Numbered from the stretch's first letter, positions 1-9,566 are shown. The stretch is 64,000 bases of DNA from Symbiodinium natans (GCA_905221605.1 CAJNDS010002311.1:416001-480000); one strand, 5' to 3'. The notes: generated from the sequence alone by a model not told the origin. A program made the numbers and translations.

Positions 1-297
1 CATAAGGGAAGTCCTTCAGCCCTAAACCCGAAATAATCCCTAGTAAATGCCCTGAGAAGAAAGAGGATGTTAAGGTTTAACGACTTACTGCAGCTGCTAA
101 TCTCCAGGGCATATATCCCGAACAAAGGACCCCCTGTACCTAATCCCTCAGCCCTACGTGTGTCCCTAACTCCCTGAACCCGAAACCTAAGGCTGGATGG
201 GTTGAGTCAGACCCTCAACCCCGAAGTCCAAACCCTGAACCCTAAACTCTAAGCCTATAAACCCCATGAAACCTAGATCAGCCGAAGGAGGCGACAC

Positions 298-358
298 CTT
301 CTAGGGCCCGTACCGCGGTTTCTAGGGCCTCCTCGGGTGAGATGGTGTCGGCCCCCTC
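298..358 (-). CDS. Exon candidate, unknown protein
   Basis: Reverse-strand segment after an acceptor GGACAG and before a donor GTGTCG. The 61-base frame reads EGADTISPEEALETAVRALE, an acidic, helix-prone peptide. Both splice dinucleotides are canonical. Telomeric repeats follow on one side (from about 405). No product recognised. Confidence 0.6.
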
Positions 359-647
359 CTGTCCACATGGACACGAGCTTCTTGGGAGTGGAGGCTGAAC
401 TAAGGGTTTAGGGTTTAGGGTTTAGGGTTTAGGGTTTAGGGTTTAGGGGTTTCCGGTTTTGGGGTTTGGGTTCAAACCCTAAGGCGTCCAGCACTCCCCA
501 ATATGCCACAAGCACAGACATGCTAACAGAACCACAGTGCAGTAGGGCTTAAGGCCTAGGCCTACAGCTTAGGCCTCACAGGGTTTTGTGGACTTTCTGT
601 CCCATTCAAGTGCCCCAAGCCCCGGAGATTGAGTTCACGAACCAACC

Positions 648-741
648 ACTTGGTAGCCGACCCTGTTTGGGGACTTGGCTACTTCATAAGGGAACCTTGA
701 ACCCAAAAAAGTGAAAAAACTGTACCACTGGGCTGCCTAGG
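648..741. mobile_element. Inverted-repeat element, family B (divergent copy)
   Basis: Begins ACTTGGTAGCC and ends CACTGGGCTGCCTAGG, an imperfect inverted repeat of the family B ends (CTTGGTAGCCCAGT / ACTGGGCTACCAAG). The interior shares the motif CTTCATAAGGGAACC...AACCCAAAAAAG with the copies at 11,718, 14,084 and 44,922. Introner-like or MITE-like. No transposase is present. Confidence 0.6.
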
Positions 742-765
742 ACTCCGTGTGGCTCTGTATGAGTC

Positions 766-1237
766 TTTAGACCCAGGAGTAACCTAGGAATACCCTTTTT
801 CCCGCGCCTTGTCCCACAGAGCCTCTGCCAGACCTGCGTAGAAGGATGGGTTCAGCTGGAGGTAGGCTTTCCTGCCGGCCTTCTCAGCCGCCACGACCTT
901 GGCCGTGCTGCATCGGCTGACAGACACCCTCACTCCGTGCAAACCTCGATTCCCAGCCACTTCCCCTGCACTGGCAGTGACACAGAGCTGGCGTATCCCG
1001 CCAACACGGCAGTCCCACTCAGTCACTCCGAGGGCACCTCCTGACGGGCAGCGAAGGCTGACTTCTCCATCGTAGAACACCAGTCCGCACTGGGTACGCT
1101 TTCGAGTAGAGCCACGAATCCCACCGTTCCTGTGGCTCCAGCCTTGTTTTAATGGGATGAAGTAGAAGGGAACCCCAACCCTAAAACAAGGAAACAAGGG
1201 CCTACTCCGGGTCCTAGGTTTTATGGTCTCGTCGGAT
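766..1237. mobile_element. Family A inverted-repeat element split by about 380 bp of possible coding DNA
   Basis: The left end AGACCCAGGAGTAACCTAGG lies near 770 and the right end GGGCCTACTCCGGGTCCTAG near 1,210-1,235. Other family A copies are about 100-150 bp long (for example 40,857-40,959). This copy holds about 380 bp of unrelated sequence with a long reverse-strand frame. Either a gene fragment was captured, or two half elements happen to flank an exon. Confidence 0.5.
804..1170 (-). CDS. Protein-like open frame inside a split family A element
   Basis: The reverse-strand frame reads through about 120 codons, including GGIRQLCVTASAGEVAGNRG and AYLQLNPSFYAGLAEALWDK. It resembles a genuine protein fragment rather than repeat translation. 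The apparent start FADDAF near 1,262 comes from a TTG directly after a stop, so the upstream limit is set by the element end. Function unknown. It could be a captured exon or an ordinary exon between two element halves. Confidence 0.45.
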
Positions 1238-1886
1238 CCCACGATGAAAGCATCATCCGCGAACAACTAGTTTTCGGGTATACCTGCATTTCCAAAACCC
1301 AGGGTTTAGGGCTTAGAATGGTTTTGGGTCAAGGGTTCAGGGTTTAGGCCTAAACGCCTGCACCCCGAGCCGGGTTTGAGGTTTACGGTCTATGGGGTCG
1401 AGGGCCGCACGTCGAAACCCCGCAAAATCTCACAACCACTGGCACGCCAACCCCCCGAAACCCAGACCTCCACACCCTAAACCCTAAACCCTCACGTTGA
1501 AAGAGAGCCGAAGCCCGAGACCACACGCCTCAAGACCCGCAGCACCAAAGGAAGCTCGACAGCCCTACACCCTCAAACTTTAGGAACCCCATCGAACCAC
1601 CAGTCCCCAAACCCTAAAGGCAAAGTCCTGCCCTAAGCCCTCTAACAGACCCTCACACAGACGCACAGGGACCGACGGAAAGACAGACCGACCAACCGAC
1701 AGACCCACCCGCCCCCGCGCAGGCAGGCGGGCGGGCGGGAACACAGGCACGCACATACAGTGTTCCCCTTCTCCTCAAACGAACAACAACCTAAGCCCTA
1801 AACCACGAAACTCTACACCTAAACCCTAAACCCTAAACCCTAAACCCTAAACCCCAAACCCTAAGCCTTAAACCCTAAACCTAAAT

Positions 1887-1938
1887 CTGCAGCCTTCTTG
1901 GAGAGGGCATCCCGTAGCTCCTCCAACAAGTTACAGAG
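1887..1938 (-). CDS. Exon candidate, unknown protein
   Basis: Reverse strand: acceptor CCCTCAG, then LCNLLEELRDALSKKAA, then CAGATTTAGG. The 3' side offers only a GA or other non-canonical donor. Telomeric repeats lie on both sides. The peptide looks like an amphipathic helix. Confidence 0.55.
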
Positions 1939-1939
1939 C

Positions 1940-2500
1940 TGAGGGTTTTGGGGTTTAGGGCGTAAAGGTTAGGGTTCAAGTTCATAAGGTTTAGGGTTTA
2001 GGGTTTAGGGTTAGGGTTAAGGTTTATAAGGTTTAGGCTTAGGGGGTTTAGGGTGTAGGGTTGAGGGTGCAAAGTTTCGGGTTTTAGGGCTTGGGGATGT
2101 GGGATTTTTTGGGGGGGATTCAGGGCCTGGGGTGTTGGGGATACGAGAGTGTAGGCTTTAGGGTGGATGGTCCATGCTTCAAGGGCTTCGGGTTAAGGGT
2201 AGGGTTTGGGTTTTGGGGTTTAGGGTTAGGGGTTTAGGGTTTAGGGTTAAGGTTGAGGGATTGGGTTTTGGGGTTGGGGGTTTTGGGGTCTGGGGTTTCG
2301 GGCATTCCTTGAACACCCCTCAACTCACCACGAATTTCAGATAGACGGCTGGTTTTAGGGTTTAGGGTTTAGGGCTAGGGTTTAGGGTTTAGGGCTTAGG
2401 GCTTAGGGTTTATAGGGTTTATAGGGTTTATAGGGTTTAGGGTTTAGGGTTTCAGGTTTAGGGCCGTTTAGGGTTGAGGGTTGAGGGTTCAGAGGGTTTG
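1940..2500. repeat. Degenerate telomeric tract
   Basis: Mostly TTTAGGG-related heptamers with many substitutions and G-rich filler. I see no coding segment in it. Confidence 0.85.
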
Positions 2501-2503
2501 AAG

Positions 2504-2617
2504 TACCGACGACTATGCAGAGCCTGGAGAGTCGTTGCACATGCAGCCGTTGAGGGGTTGTGTTGAGGCTTTGCTCCAGGGCGGCGAGTACGCACAGCTA
2601 GTGCATGTCCAATGCAG
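2504..2617 (+). CDS. Exon candidate, unknown protein
   Basis: The forward frame reads TDDYAEPGESLHMQPLRGCV and then EALLQGGEYAQLVHVQC. A strong internal acceptor TTTGCTCCAG (to 2,580) could make the true exon only 2,581-2,617. The 3' end is CAATGCAGGGTTTAGGG; a GC donor after CAAT, or GT inside GGGTTTAG, would fit. Using the GC donor gives an in-frame join to the segment at 2,791. Confidence 0.5.
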
Positions 2618-2790
2618 GGTTTAGGGTTTAGGGTTTAGGGTTTCGGTTTTCCCAGTTTAGGGTTTAGGGATAGTGAGACCCAACCACTGTGCAACGTACG
2701 CGGGGTATGTAATGCGGCGTGGCCTAATTCCTCAACCCTGAATCTGAACATTTCGATGAACGCCCCCTCCGGTTTGGGCCTTAGAATTAG

Positions 2791-2880
2791 GGTGTGCCGA
2801 AGAAGAGATGTTGAACAGCGACTTCTGTTCACAATCAAGGCCGATCATCCACGACGCGAAAGAATGTCAAAACCTTTCCC
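2791..2880 (+). CDS. Exon candidate upstream of a family D element
   Basis: After the acceptor AATTAG the frame reads CAEEEMLNSDFCSQSRPII and HDAKECQN. It runs directly into the family D inverted-repeat element at 2,877. Likely in the same gene as 2,504-2,617 and 2,995-3,052. The exact donor is uncertain. Confidence 0.5.
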
Positions 2881-2994
2881 TAAGGGTCCATGTAGCTTTT
2901 TGTTGTATACTCGGGCCTCAAAATCCTTGTATAGGAAATACTGTCAGGCCCAAGCATTCCCAATTTTGGTACATGGACCCTTAGCAAGAAACCG
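2877..2994. mobile_element. Inverted-repeat element, family D
   Basis: The ends CTAAGGGTCCATGTA and TACATGGACCCTTAG are inverted copies. The interior GTATACTCGGGCCTCAAAAT...GGCCCAAGC is shared with copies at about 11,840 and 52,981. It sits between two protein-like forward segments, so it may be spliced out. In-frame joining needs a non-canonical boundary here. Confidence 0.65.
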
Positions 2995-3052
2995 CATTCA
3001 GTCCTCCTTTTCGACGAGCTGCGCATCCGCCAAAGCCATTTTGGCTTAGATT
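2995..3052 (+). CDS. Terminal exon candidate
   Basis: Downstream of the family D element the forward frame reads HSVLLFDELRIRQSHFGLD and then TGA. The alternative acceptor CATTCAG lies at 3,001. The 13 bases AGCCATTTTGGCT (3,034-3,046) encode part of this peptide; see rejected items for the spliced-leader idea. Confidence 0.45.
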
Positions 3053-3159
3053 GAACAAACCATCACCATGCGGAAGCTTCAAGAGATGCCCCCCAACATA
3101 AGTCATACTTTTTTGGGCTTGACATGTCAAGGGCTATACCCTAAACCCTAAACCCTCCT

Positions 3160-3330
3160 GCGGTGAGTGAGAGAGGAAGTTGGTAGGTGGCTAAGGATGG
3201 CTGGGCTCGGCAACGGCAACCACCCGATGTCGCATGTCCTGCATCTGCCTGTCTAATTCATGCAAGCGAAGCTGATTCCCAGCCAGAATGGGCAGTCACA
3301 GAAACGCATTCAACAAAAGCAGCGATAACA
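3160..3330 (-). CDS. Exon candidate, coiled-coil-like
   Basis: The reverse frame reads QLRLHELDRQMQDMRHRVV after a possible acceptor GGAATCAG, with a possible donor GTGGTT. Heptad-like spacing suggests a short coiled coil. The forward strand is also partly open. Confidence 0.4.
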
Positions 3331-3332
3331 GC

Positions 3333-3405
3333 CTAAACCCTAAACCCTAAACCCTAAACCCTAAACCCTAAACCCTAAACCCTAAACCCTAAACCCTAAA
3401 CCCTT
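3333..3405. repeat. CCCTAAA array
   Basis: Ten near-perfect CCCTAAA units. Confidence 0.95.
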
Positions 3406-3501
3406 AACCAAGAGAACGTAGAACCCTAAGCTCCCTGAACTTCACACCGCACTAGGGACTCAGTCCTGCTGCTCCAGCTTCTGCGGAGTTTCCAACACAT
3501 G

Positions 3502-3563
3502 GGGGGGGGGGTGGGGGGGGGTGGGGGGGGGTGGGGGGGGGTGGGGGGGGGTGGGGGGGGTGG
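3502..3563. repeat. G8-T microsatellite
   Basis: Runs of 8-11 G separated by single T, six times in a row, then TGGACTTTTTGGGG. Strong potential for G-quadruplex structure. Confidence 0.9.
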
Positions 3564-3702
3564 ACTTTTTGGGGAATTCAAGGATTTAGGGTTTAGGGTT
3601 TAGGGTTAGGACTATACTATCTGTGTGTGTGAGGGCAAAGCAGGGGTACTGTACCCTCTTCTTAAACCCTAAACCCGAAACCTTAAACCCTAAAACCCAA
3701 TG

Positions 3703-3941
3703 AACTTCCATCCCCAAGACCCTCGTAGCCTAGCTTCTATACACTCGAAAAACCAGACCACAACCCGTTGGGGTTTAGGGTTTAGGGTTTTGGGAACGTC
3801 CAGTTGTTGCAAGTTCGTACTCTTTGCGTGGAGTAGTCGCATTGATGTAGTGCGGTTGGCTGTGCAATTCTTGCACGTCCGTGTCTTACAAACGTGGCAC
3901 CTAATCCTCTTACACGCCGACACCTCTACTGCACCGTCCTG
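3703..3941 (-). CDS. Two exon-like reverse segments around a telomeric block
   Basis: 3,793-3,941 follows an acceptor CTTTCGCAG and reads GAVEVSACKRIRCHVCKTRT then CKNCTANRTTSMR, with cysteine spacing CX4CX2CX4CX2C that could bind zinc. 3,703-3,770 reads VVVWFFECIEARLRGSWGW. A short CCCTAAA-type block separates them. A GTAAGA inside the cysteine segment may be a real donor, so limits are uncertain. Confidence 0.4.
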
Positions 3942-4229
3942 CGAAAGATCGCAGAATTGTCTCTGACCTACTAGAAGCCGAAGCCCCACTACCCTACATA
4001 AACCCTAAACCCTAATCAAACTCCAAACCCTAAACCCTAGTAGCAGCGTGTATGGTGACGCACCCAAACTCAAAAATGTAAGCCCCCATCAAGCCAAACG
4101 GCTTCGGGCTTTGGAAGGGCCCAAGTTTGAAAAGTGCGTTTAAGGGTCTAGGGTTTAGGGTTTAGGGTTTAGGGTTTAGGGTTTAGGGTTTAGGGTCTAG
4201 GGTTTAGGGCCTCTTGACAGCTCACTGTG

Positions 4230-4412
4230 CTGTGTCGACCGGTTTCGGACTTTTTGTCGCTTGCATCAAGCATTGATGACGTCGTTAACGCCGGCATCAC
4301 TGGCACACAGCTACGCTCCATTGTCTTTCTTCTACTGTTCGGGACAAAAGAACCAGATGAACTGCAACCAATGCCATGGACAACTCCAATACACGTCACT
4401 TGCACAGGCTAA
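4230..4412 (+). CDS. Exon candidate with stop, unknown protein
   Basis: The forward frame reads VSDFLSLASSIDDVVNAGIT then GTQLRSIVFLLLFGTKEPDE and ends TAA. It has a hydrophobic stretch and no telomeric codons. Bounded by telomeric arrays at 4,145-4,210 and 4,514-4,560. Confidence 0.5.
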   Translation: MCRPVSDFLSLASSIDDVVNAGITGTQLRSIVFLLLFGTKEPDELQPMPWTTPIHVTCTG

Positions 4413-4578
4413 GCTAAGGGACTTCAGCTTTTGAAATGTCAAGCATCCCCGCGTCCTCTAGAACCTGTTTCCCTTTTTTTCAATGGAACTTTACTCCAGG
4501 AAGACACCAACAACCCTAAACCCTAAACCCTAAACCCTAAACCCTAAACCCTAAACCCTAGAAACCGGAGATGTTCAC

Positions 4579-5032
4579 CTGAGCGTGCGAGCCAGCGAGC
4601 GCGGCCATCTGTAAAGCTAAACCCGGCGCAGAACCGGCCAAAAAACTGGGCTACAAAAACTCCGCAACTATGGCATGCACATTGCGAGAGAGACTGGCAG
4701 ACAACAGGGCACTGAGGGTTTAGGGTTTGGGGGCTTAGGGTGTAGGGCTTAGGGTTGAGGGTTGAGGGTTTAGGGCAAGCTCCTCTTTCTGTGACTGTGA
4801 TTGCCCGATCCGAGAACGGCGAGATGACCGTGCTGTTGAGATCAGACTGTAGAGCCCAACCTAAACCCTAAACCCTAAACCCTAAACCCTAAACCCTAAA
4901 CCGCAAACCCTAAGCCCTAAACCCTAAACCCTAAACCCTAAACTCTAAACCCTAAACCTGCAGGACCATTGTGGCTCTGCAATGCATTGACCTCGCCCAA
5001 CATGCCGTCAGGAGTCTCCGGGTTGACTGCGA
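4579..5032 (-). CDS. Multi-exon candidate with telomere-rich introns
   Basis: Four reverse-strand exon-like pieces, in transcription order: 4,967-5,032 (acceptor GTTCCAG, VAVNPETPDGMLGEVNALQS, GT donor); 4,777-4,846 (acceptor GCTCTACAG, SDLNSTVISPFSDRAITVTE); 4,655-4,693 (acceptor GTCTGCCAG, donor GTAGCC); 4,579-4,608 (acceptor TTTACAG, MAALAGSHAQ, donor GTGAAC). The spaces between them are mostly TTTAGGG/CCCTAAA arrays. Phases have not been proven to match. Some pieces are also open on the forward strand. Confidence 0.5.
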
Positions 5033-5065
5033 CTGGAACCCCAACGAAAGTACAGACAGGTACAG

Positions 5066-5155
5066 AGTTTAGGGTTTAGGGTTTAGGGTTTAGGGCTTAG
5101 GGCTTAGGGCTTAGGGTTTAGGGTTTAGGGTTTAGGGTTTAGGGTTTAGGGCGCA
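5066..5155. repeat. TTTAGGG array
   Basis: About twelve units, with a few CTTAGGG variants. Confidence 0.95.
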
Positions 5156-5384
5156 GAGGCAGTAAGTACCATGTGTAAATGGCGCCCCTACACACCCAGG
5201 GGGTGTGGGGGGGCGGCATGTCACGCAAAGGCATCTGTTTTCAATGTAATCCAGCAATTTCATTGGTGCTGGGTTCTTTCTCCCCACCCGCTGTGAGCTT
5301 TCACAGGCCACCACCCAAACCACTACTGTCGCCCTCAATTCCCACCATGCAAAACGATTCAAATCTCCATGAAACCAAACATTT

Positions 5385-5615
5385 GTGGGGGGGGGGCCAG
5401 AGGGAGGGCCAGGGGGGCTACAGTGGGGGGCCAGGGGGGCCAGGGGGGGCAGGAGGGGAGGGGGCCAGGGGGGGTTAGGGGGGCCAGGGCATCAGGGAGG
5501 GTCAGACGGGTACCTCAACAAAAGCCAAAAGGCTGGAAGGCCGGAGGGGTGGGCTGGAGGGCCTAGAGGGCCTGGAGGGCCTGGAGGGCCTGGAGGGCAA
5601 GGGGGGGGTACAGAG
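5385..5615. repeat. G-rich minisatellite
   Basis: Irregular repeats of GGGGGGCCAGG and GGGCCTGGA. Glycine/proline-rich frames in both directions come from this tract and are not convincing genes. Confidence 0.85.
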
Positions 5616-5699
5616 CGCGACGAAAATCGGGTTTTTTTGCTCCGGAGGGGTACCCCCCCATGGCGGACACCGGATTTCAGCATTTTCTGGTGGACTTTT

Positions 5700-5935
5700 G
5701 AGGGCTTGGGCCGTTCGTTTTAGGTTTTTCTCATCAATAGAGCCTTGTGTAACTATGTGCGCCACTCTGGTGGCCAAGTGGCAAGGCGAGCCCGAGGGGC
5801 TCTCTATTCGACCATTCTCCAATGGCTCCACCCATTGTTTATCCAGTGAAGGTGTCCATCACTGCCGGATATCTTCTGGGTCCAGGCTCCCTAGAAAAGG
5901 GTGGGTACGGCCGAAGCAGGCCGGGTGGGAATTTA
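5700..5935 (+). CDS. Possible exon, unknown protein
   Basis: The forward frame reads MCATLVAKWQGEPEGLSIRP then FSNGSTHCLSSEGVHHCRIS up to a telomeric array. Composition is protein-like, but no splice site is decisive. Confidence 0.35.
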
Positions 5936-6004
5936 GGGTTTAGGGTTTAGGGTTTAGGGTTTAGGGTTCAGGGTGTAGGGTTTAGGGTTTTGGGTTTAGG
6001 CTTT

Positions 6005-6090
6005 GGGGCTGTGGAAATCCCCGGTGGCCGACTTGTCCGCCCCCCTCACTCTCGAGATCATTATCAGGGCGTCGCGCAGGGAAGGACGCT
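6005..6090 (+). CDS. Exon candidate, unknown protein
   Basis: The frame reads LWKSPVADLSAPLTLEIIIR then ASRREGR and a stop. Telomere-like sequence on both sides. Confidence 0.45.
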
Positions 6091-6114
6091 AGCTTGACAC
6101 AACTCGTGGAGCCC

Positions 6115-6470
6115 TAAACCCTGTCAACCCTATTAACCTTGTAAACCTTTTTTAAAACCCGGCTAGCCCTAAAAACCCTATAAAAAACCTCTTATAAACA
6201 CTGTAAGCCCTAAAAGCCCTAAAACCTGCACACCCTATAAACCCCGAAACCCGAAGCGACCCCAAACCCTAGAGACCCAAAGGTGCCGCTCTTGTTGCAT
6301 CCCAGGCCGCCCCTGAGACCCCAAACCCTAAGCCCCTAAACCCAAAACCCAAAACCCTAAACCCCCAACCCTAAACCCTAGCCCTAAACCCTAAACCCTA
6401 AACCCCAAACCCTAAACCCCAAACCCTAAACCCTAATCCCTGAGACCTAAAACCTGAACCCTAAACCTTT
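6115..6470. repeat. Degenerate CCCTAAA tract
   Basis: Dominated by CCCTAAA and variants. No coding segment seen. Confidence 0.85.
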
Positions 6471-6504
6471 TTTTTGGTTTAGGGGCTTGTAAGGGAACCT
6501 AGAC

Positions 6505-6598
6505 CTTAAACAAGGGACTTAGCACTAAAAGATGCTGCAAACCCTAGCAAGCTCAGCCAGACTGCCGCGCCAGAAGCTTGGTCCAACAGAAAGTTCAC
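6505..6598. other. Unique segment, open on both strands
   Basis: Forward reads KDAANPSKLSQTAAPEAWSN. Reverse, after GATTGCTAG, reads VNFLLDQASGAAVWLSLLGF. Either could be an exon; I cannot choose the strand. Confidence 0.4.
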
Positions 6599-6682
6599 CT
6601 AGCAATCGAAAACCCTAGAATCCCCCAACCCTAAACCCCAACCCTTAACACTAAACCCTAAACCCTAAACCCTGAACCCTAA

Positions 6683-6790
6683 ACGGGGCTTCTGCGCGAG
6701 CACTGGGCATTAGCCTTCTGTATGCTCGCTCACCAATCCGAGCCTATCAGGCGCAGCTTCCAGAGCACGTCCTGTGAACTTTCTTGTTTT
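6683..6790 (+). CDS. Exon candidate, unknown protein
   Basis: The forward frame reads GLLREHWALAFCMLAHQSEP then IRRSFQSTSC. The reverse strand has stops. Telomeric arrays flank it on both sides. Confidence 0.5.
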
Positions 6791-6944
6791 GTTAGGGTTT
6801 AGGGTTTAGGGCTAGGGTTTAGGGCTAGGATTTAGGGCTAGGGTTTAGGGTTTGGGGCTTAGGGATTAGGGTTTAGGGTTTAGGGCTTAGGGTGAGTGGG
6901 GGGGGGGGGGAGGAGTTTGGGGAAGTGGTGCCTTGTAGCTGCTG

Positions 6945-7093
6945 TTTGCTCTGAGACCCCCCCCCAAAAAAAAACACATATATAATAATCCCTACGTTGC
7001 CCTTGTAAGGAAGAATATGTTTTACTCTCATTTTTGTATTATTATTCTTTTTTTGGGGGGAGGAGGAGGGTTCTTACGCAAATAGTAGTTGTA
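6945..7093. mobile_element. Inverted-repeat element, family K
   Basis: Ends resemble GGGTTCTTACGCAAATAGTA and, on the left, CCCCCCCCCAAAAAAAAA. The family consensus is TACTATTTGCTTAAGAACCCC / GGGGTTCTTAAGCAAATAGTA. The core TTGCCCTTGTAAGGAAGAA is shared with 51,600 and 55,563. Confidence 0.55.
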
Positions 7094-7299
7094 GGGTGTA
7101 GGGTTGAGACTTTTGCGGGTATAGCTTTCGGGCTCAGACATTCGATTGGGTTTAGGGTTTAGGGTTTAGGATTTAGGGTTTAGTTTAGGGTTTAGGTTTT
7201 AGGGTTCAGGGTTTAGGGTACCCTCAACTAGCTTAGGGTGTCTTGAGGGTTCGGGGACCCAAAGGGTCTGGCAACATGGTTCACGCCTCTGAATACAGC

Positions 7300-7465
7300 C
7301 CGCCTGAGTTTGGGGTTTAGGGTTTGGATTTAGGGTGTAGGGTTTAGGGTTTAGGGTTTGGGGTTGGGGTTTGGGGTTTGGGGTTTGGGGTTTGGGGTTT
7401 GGGGTTTAGGGTCTAGGGTCTAAACCCGAAACCCTAAACCCCAACCCCTAAACCCTAATCCCTGT
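7300..7465. repeat. TTTGGGG/TTTAGGG variant array
   Basis: Six or more TTTGGGG units between TTTAGGG units, then an orientation switch to CCCTAAA near 7,425. Confidence 0.9.
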
Positions 7466-7607
7466 TTATGGGGCTGCAGGCTTGCCTCCACAAGCCACGT
7501 CGAAGCAGTTCCAAGGCTACCGAAGTCCGAAACCCTGAGCCGAGTCGAGAGCCCTGATTGCTTATCCTAAACCCTAAGCCCTAAACCCTAAACCCTAAAC
7601 CTCCGCA

Positions 7608-7685
7608 AACCTGACGAGGAGCACCCGAAGATCAAGACCCGAATACCTAAAGGCGGGGCTCCTCCCTTCAGAGTATGAGCGTGCG
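7608..7685 (+). CDS. Exon candidate, unknown protein
   Basis: The forward frame reads RKPDEEHPKIKTRIPKGGAP then PFR. A second forward frame is also open, so the frame is uncertain although coding character is good. Confidence 0.45.
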
Positions 7686-7794
7686 GCGAACCCTATATCA
7701 GCAATCTAGACACCTCCGCAAAACCCTAAACCCAGAACCCTCCACGCTGAATCCCCCATAGATGCTAAACCCTAAGCCCGAAACGCTGCAAACC

Positions 7795-7940
7795 TGGAAC
7801 CCTGGAACCCTGAATCCCTGGAACCCTGGAACCCTGGAACCCTGGAACCCTGGAACCCTGAACCCTAAACCCTAAACCCTAACCCTAAACCCAAAACCCT
7901 AAACCCTAAACCCTAAACCCTAAACCCTAAACCCCCAAAA
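7795..7940. repeat. CCCTGGAA and CCCTAAA arrays
   Basis: A run of CCCTGGAA octamers (about 7,797-7,860) leads directly into CCCTAAA heptamers, a repeat-unit conversion within one tract. Confidence 0.9.
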
Positions 7941-8186
7941 TCGGGCCTCTGCTTCGCGCCGTTCTTGCCAAGCTTCCCGCCGGCGGAAGAAGATGGGGCC
8001 TAGGTTCTTCGTGGTAGGGTTTAGGGTTTAGGGTTTAGGGTTTAGGGTTTAGGGTTTAGGGTTTAGGATTTAGAGTTTAGGGTTCAGGGCTTAGGGTTTA
8101 GGATTAGGGTTTAGGACAATCCCTGACCCCTCACAGAGCACCTATCCTGACATGGTTTGCCCAACATGCCGATAAAACTATTTCCG

Positions 8187-8507
8187 TTAAGAGTTCCGAG
8201 CAAGGCACGAGATTCGAGTAACCGCACAGCAGTCTACAGAACGCCAGGAAACGCGCCACGCTGTCTCGACTGGCGTGGAGGAGGTATGTCTATTTTGAAA
8301 GTGGAAAGCTGAGTGGGGGCTGCTTTTGCCAAATAGTTGGGCGGGTGCCCAAACGAACCCGTTCTTGGCATCAATGCGGACGAACGCCTCACCCACCCCA
8401 CAACCTCGGCCCACTTAACACAAATGATCTCGATTGCTCGTGCGGCGTCGCCGGCATCGACCTAGCACCTGCTTCATTGCATCTTCCTGAAACTTCTTAC
8501 GCTTCAA
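8187..8507 (-). CDS. Two-exon candidate, unknown protein
   Basis: The upstream reverse piece (about 8,463-8,507) reads LKRKKFQEDAMKQ, then the donor GTGCTA. The downstream frame, 8,187-8,390, reads GEAFVRIDAKNGFVWAPAQL then FGKSSPHSAFHFQNRHTSST to a stop. Coding character is good in both. The join was not resolved. Confidence 0.5.
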
Positions 8508-8814
8508 CGGTTTAGGGTGAGGGTTTAGGGTGGATAGGCTGGGATCATTTTTTTGGCGGCGGGGGAGGGGGGGGGGTTCTGGTTTTCTTAGCCAGCAGTG
8601 TCTAGGGGGAGGGGGGAGGGTTTAGGGTCTAGGGCTTAGGGTTTACAGGGTTTAGGGGTCAGTCATCCAACTCGCCATCAGTTTCGGTTTAGGGCTGAAG
8701 CGGGCTTTACCCAAAACACCGCAAACGAAACCCCGACCCCAAACCACCAACACGGAAGGGGATGCATGTCAAGCCCTCAAACAGCCTCTACCCTGGTATA
8801 GGAGCCTTGTTAAT

Positions 8815-9175
8815 TACAACAGGCTTTGGGGGGGTCTATAGGATATGAAAATACGGACCATAATAAGGGAATATTCGTAATCCCGAATCCGAGCCCTTTT
8901 TCTAAACCCTAAGGGCCAATTTACCTGAATCGTGCATGCTTGGGCTCCAAAATACTTCTAGTACAAATGCCAAAAGTTGAGGGAAAATAGGCGGGGATGC
9001 TACCCTACGGAACCCTTTAGATATGCACAGTATGTATTCCACGTCCACCCGAGTCGCCCCCACAAGTTCTGGGAAATCTTATACTACTTAAAAGGGCCCT
9101 TAAAGATTAGACCAGGGTTTTGGGGGGGTTATTCTAGTATAATCACAAAGGGACAATAGGGGAATAGAACTTCGG
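8815..9175. other. Unresolved segment with partial element
   Basis: A short forward frame (MRENRRGCYPTEPFRYAQYV) is weak evidence for coding. The end (9,112-9,172), TTTTGGGGGGGTTATTCTAG with AATCACAAAGGG, recurs at 20,053-20,110, so part of this is a repeated element. Confidence 0.4.
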
Positions 9176-9286
9176 GTTTAGGGTTTAGGGCTTAGGGCTT
9201 AAGGCTTAGGGTTTACTTTAGGGCTTTAGGGCTTTTAGGGTTTGGTTCAGGGGTCAGGGGTTTGGGGTTCAAGGTATAGAGGGGTA

Positions 9287-9397
9287 CTTGAAAGCTCTGT
9301 TGACTCCGTAAGTCTACTAAGTTTCCCTTAAACACCTTCTATAATCCTGATAACCCACCTTACCAACCCTACTTACTAAGTCAAAAGGGCTTCCAAG
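9287..9397. mobile_element. Inverted-repeat element, family L (short form)
   Basis: Ends are CTTGAAAGCTCTGTTGACT and AGTCAAAAGGGCTTCCAAG. The interior contains CTTACCAACCCTACTTACTAAG, with one AACCCTA. The copies at 19,302 and 53,711 carry long CCCTAAA arrays at exactly this point. Confidence 0.75.
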
Positions 9398-9399
9398 TG

Positions 9400-9500
9400 A
9401 ACCCCTAAACCCTAAACCCTAAACCCTAAACCCTAAACCCTAAACCCTAAACCCTAAACCCTAAACCCTAAACCCCAAACCCTAAACCCTAAACCCTAAG
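9400..9500. repeat. CCCTAAA array
   Basis: About fourteen near-perfect units directly after the family L element. Confidence 0.95.
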
Positions 9501-9502
9501 CC

Positions 9503-9566
9503 AGTCTTGGAAGCCCGCAATCTGTATTCACGCACGACCTCGGCGGTGTTCCGCGGGCTGCTTTTT
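9503..9566 (-). CDS. Exon candidate, unknown protein
   Basis: The reverse frame reads SPRNTAEVVREYRLRASKTG after AAAAAGCAG. Telomeric arrays on both sides. Confidence 0.5.

Noticed and set aside
1240-1266. FADDAF motif suggesting the reverse transcriptase active site
   Set aside because: It follows a stop codon directly and no other RT motif is near it.
3027-3050. Possible dinoflagellate spliced-leader relic: 13 bases AGCCATTTTGGCT match the core of the leader
   Set aside because: The bases before and after do not match (CCAA for CCGT, TAG for CAAG), the core is itself a small palindrome, and it lies inside a good terminal exon frame (RQSHFGLD). Chance or coding is more likely.
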